Origin: a virus
Strand: one strand, 5' to 3'
DNA length: 20,179 bases
IMG/VR virus record: IMGVR_UViG_3300032084_000150
Location: 1-20,179 of that record
The position numbers were made by a program, and so were the translations under genes. Each line of letters opens with the position of its first letter. Position 1 is the stretch's first letter. Shown here one piece after another: positions 20,068 through 20,179 of this stretch. Under the pieces are notes generated by a model. That model did no database searches, was not told the origin of the DNA, and saw nothing but the letters and a program-made list of their open reading frames with translations.

Positions 20068-20179
20068 ATGAAGCTTAAAGAAGAAAAAACTATTGATCCC
20101 CCTCGACCGCGTTTGCGGTACTACGAACTTGCACGGCGCGAAGCCGAGAAATCAGACCACCCGAAGTATAAGCTGGGAT
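20068..20179 (+). CDS. Start of an unidentified gene, 3'-truncated
   Basis: From the ATG at 20068 a frame stays open for 37 codons to the window edge. The visible sequence is basic and Pro/Arg-rich (KTIDPPRPRLRYYELARREAEK) with no recognised motif. The only ribosome-site-like bases are AGG at 20061-20063. Higher G+C than in the preceding 350 bases and a compact coding-like codon pattern favour a real gene. Product unknown. Confidence 0.5.
   Translation, partial: MKLKEEKTIDPPRPRLRYYELARREAEKSDHPKYKLG

Noticed and set aside
1-20179. CRISPR array or insertion sequence
   Set aside because: No regularly spaced repeats, no transposase and no long terminal inverted repeats were seen.

Overview
The window reads as part of the genome of a large lytic tailed phage with a T4-type replication and recombination module. 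Evidence for this: a gp46/Rad50-like recombination ATPase, a phage-type replicative helicase, a gp32-like zinc-containing ssDNA-binding protein with an acidic tail, a RecA/UvsX-like recombinase, a ribonucleotide reductase, a large beta-helix tail protein, a tRNA, an HNH endonuclease, and tightly packed genes with ATGA overlaps. All genes but one are on the + strand. The host cannot be named from the sequence. The B12-dependent reductase implies a host that supplies adenosylcobalamin, and the lipobox protein implies a host with the lipoprotein pathway.

Layout. 1-2903: end of the gp46-like gene, then class II ribonucleotide reductase (DNA precursor supply) and a possible 20-residue ORF. 2919-6384: a hairpin-controlled late-type start followed by a 1139-residue tail fibre/spike. 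6386-10301: a replication operon holding a zinc-ribbon protein, DnaB/gp41-like helicase, HExxH protein, a helical UvsY-like candidate, ssDNA-binding protein and a lipoprotein. 10302-10482: a strongly structured non-coding (or very short coding) stretch carrying a 13-base perfect complement to the 3' end of 16S rRNA, then a promoter and a 5' hairpin. 10483-14826: a surface-glycan-type cassette of four glycosyltransferase-like and two methyltransferase-like genes, more A/T-rich in its second half. 14830-18922: MazG-like protein, UvsX-like recombinase, four small unknown genes, a ClpA-like AAA+ unfoldase with a candidate ClpP-docking loop, and a very basic small protein, closed by a UUCG terminator. 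19031-20179: two small genes, a sigma70-type promoter, a tRNA-like element, a tRNA with anticodon TAT, a convergent HNH endonuclease gene that runs into the tRNA, and the start of another gene.

Expression signals are the most unusual part. Three operons (starting at 6399, 13069 and 15252) begin with ACTATWATA and an ATG exactly four bases after the motif, with no Shine-Dalgarno sequence, so the mRNAs may be leaderless. The tail gene has its ribosome site in the 3' arm of a perfect 15-bp hairpin whose loop side holds a late-promoter-like box, the arrangement known from some T4 late genes. The replication proteins (helicase, SSB, UvsX, UvsY candidate, gp46) would act together at forks and in recombination-dependent replication. 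The glycan cassette probably modifies a phage or host surface polymer. The Clp-like ATPase may redirect host proteolysis.
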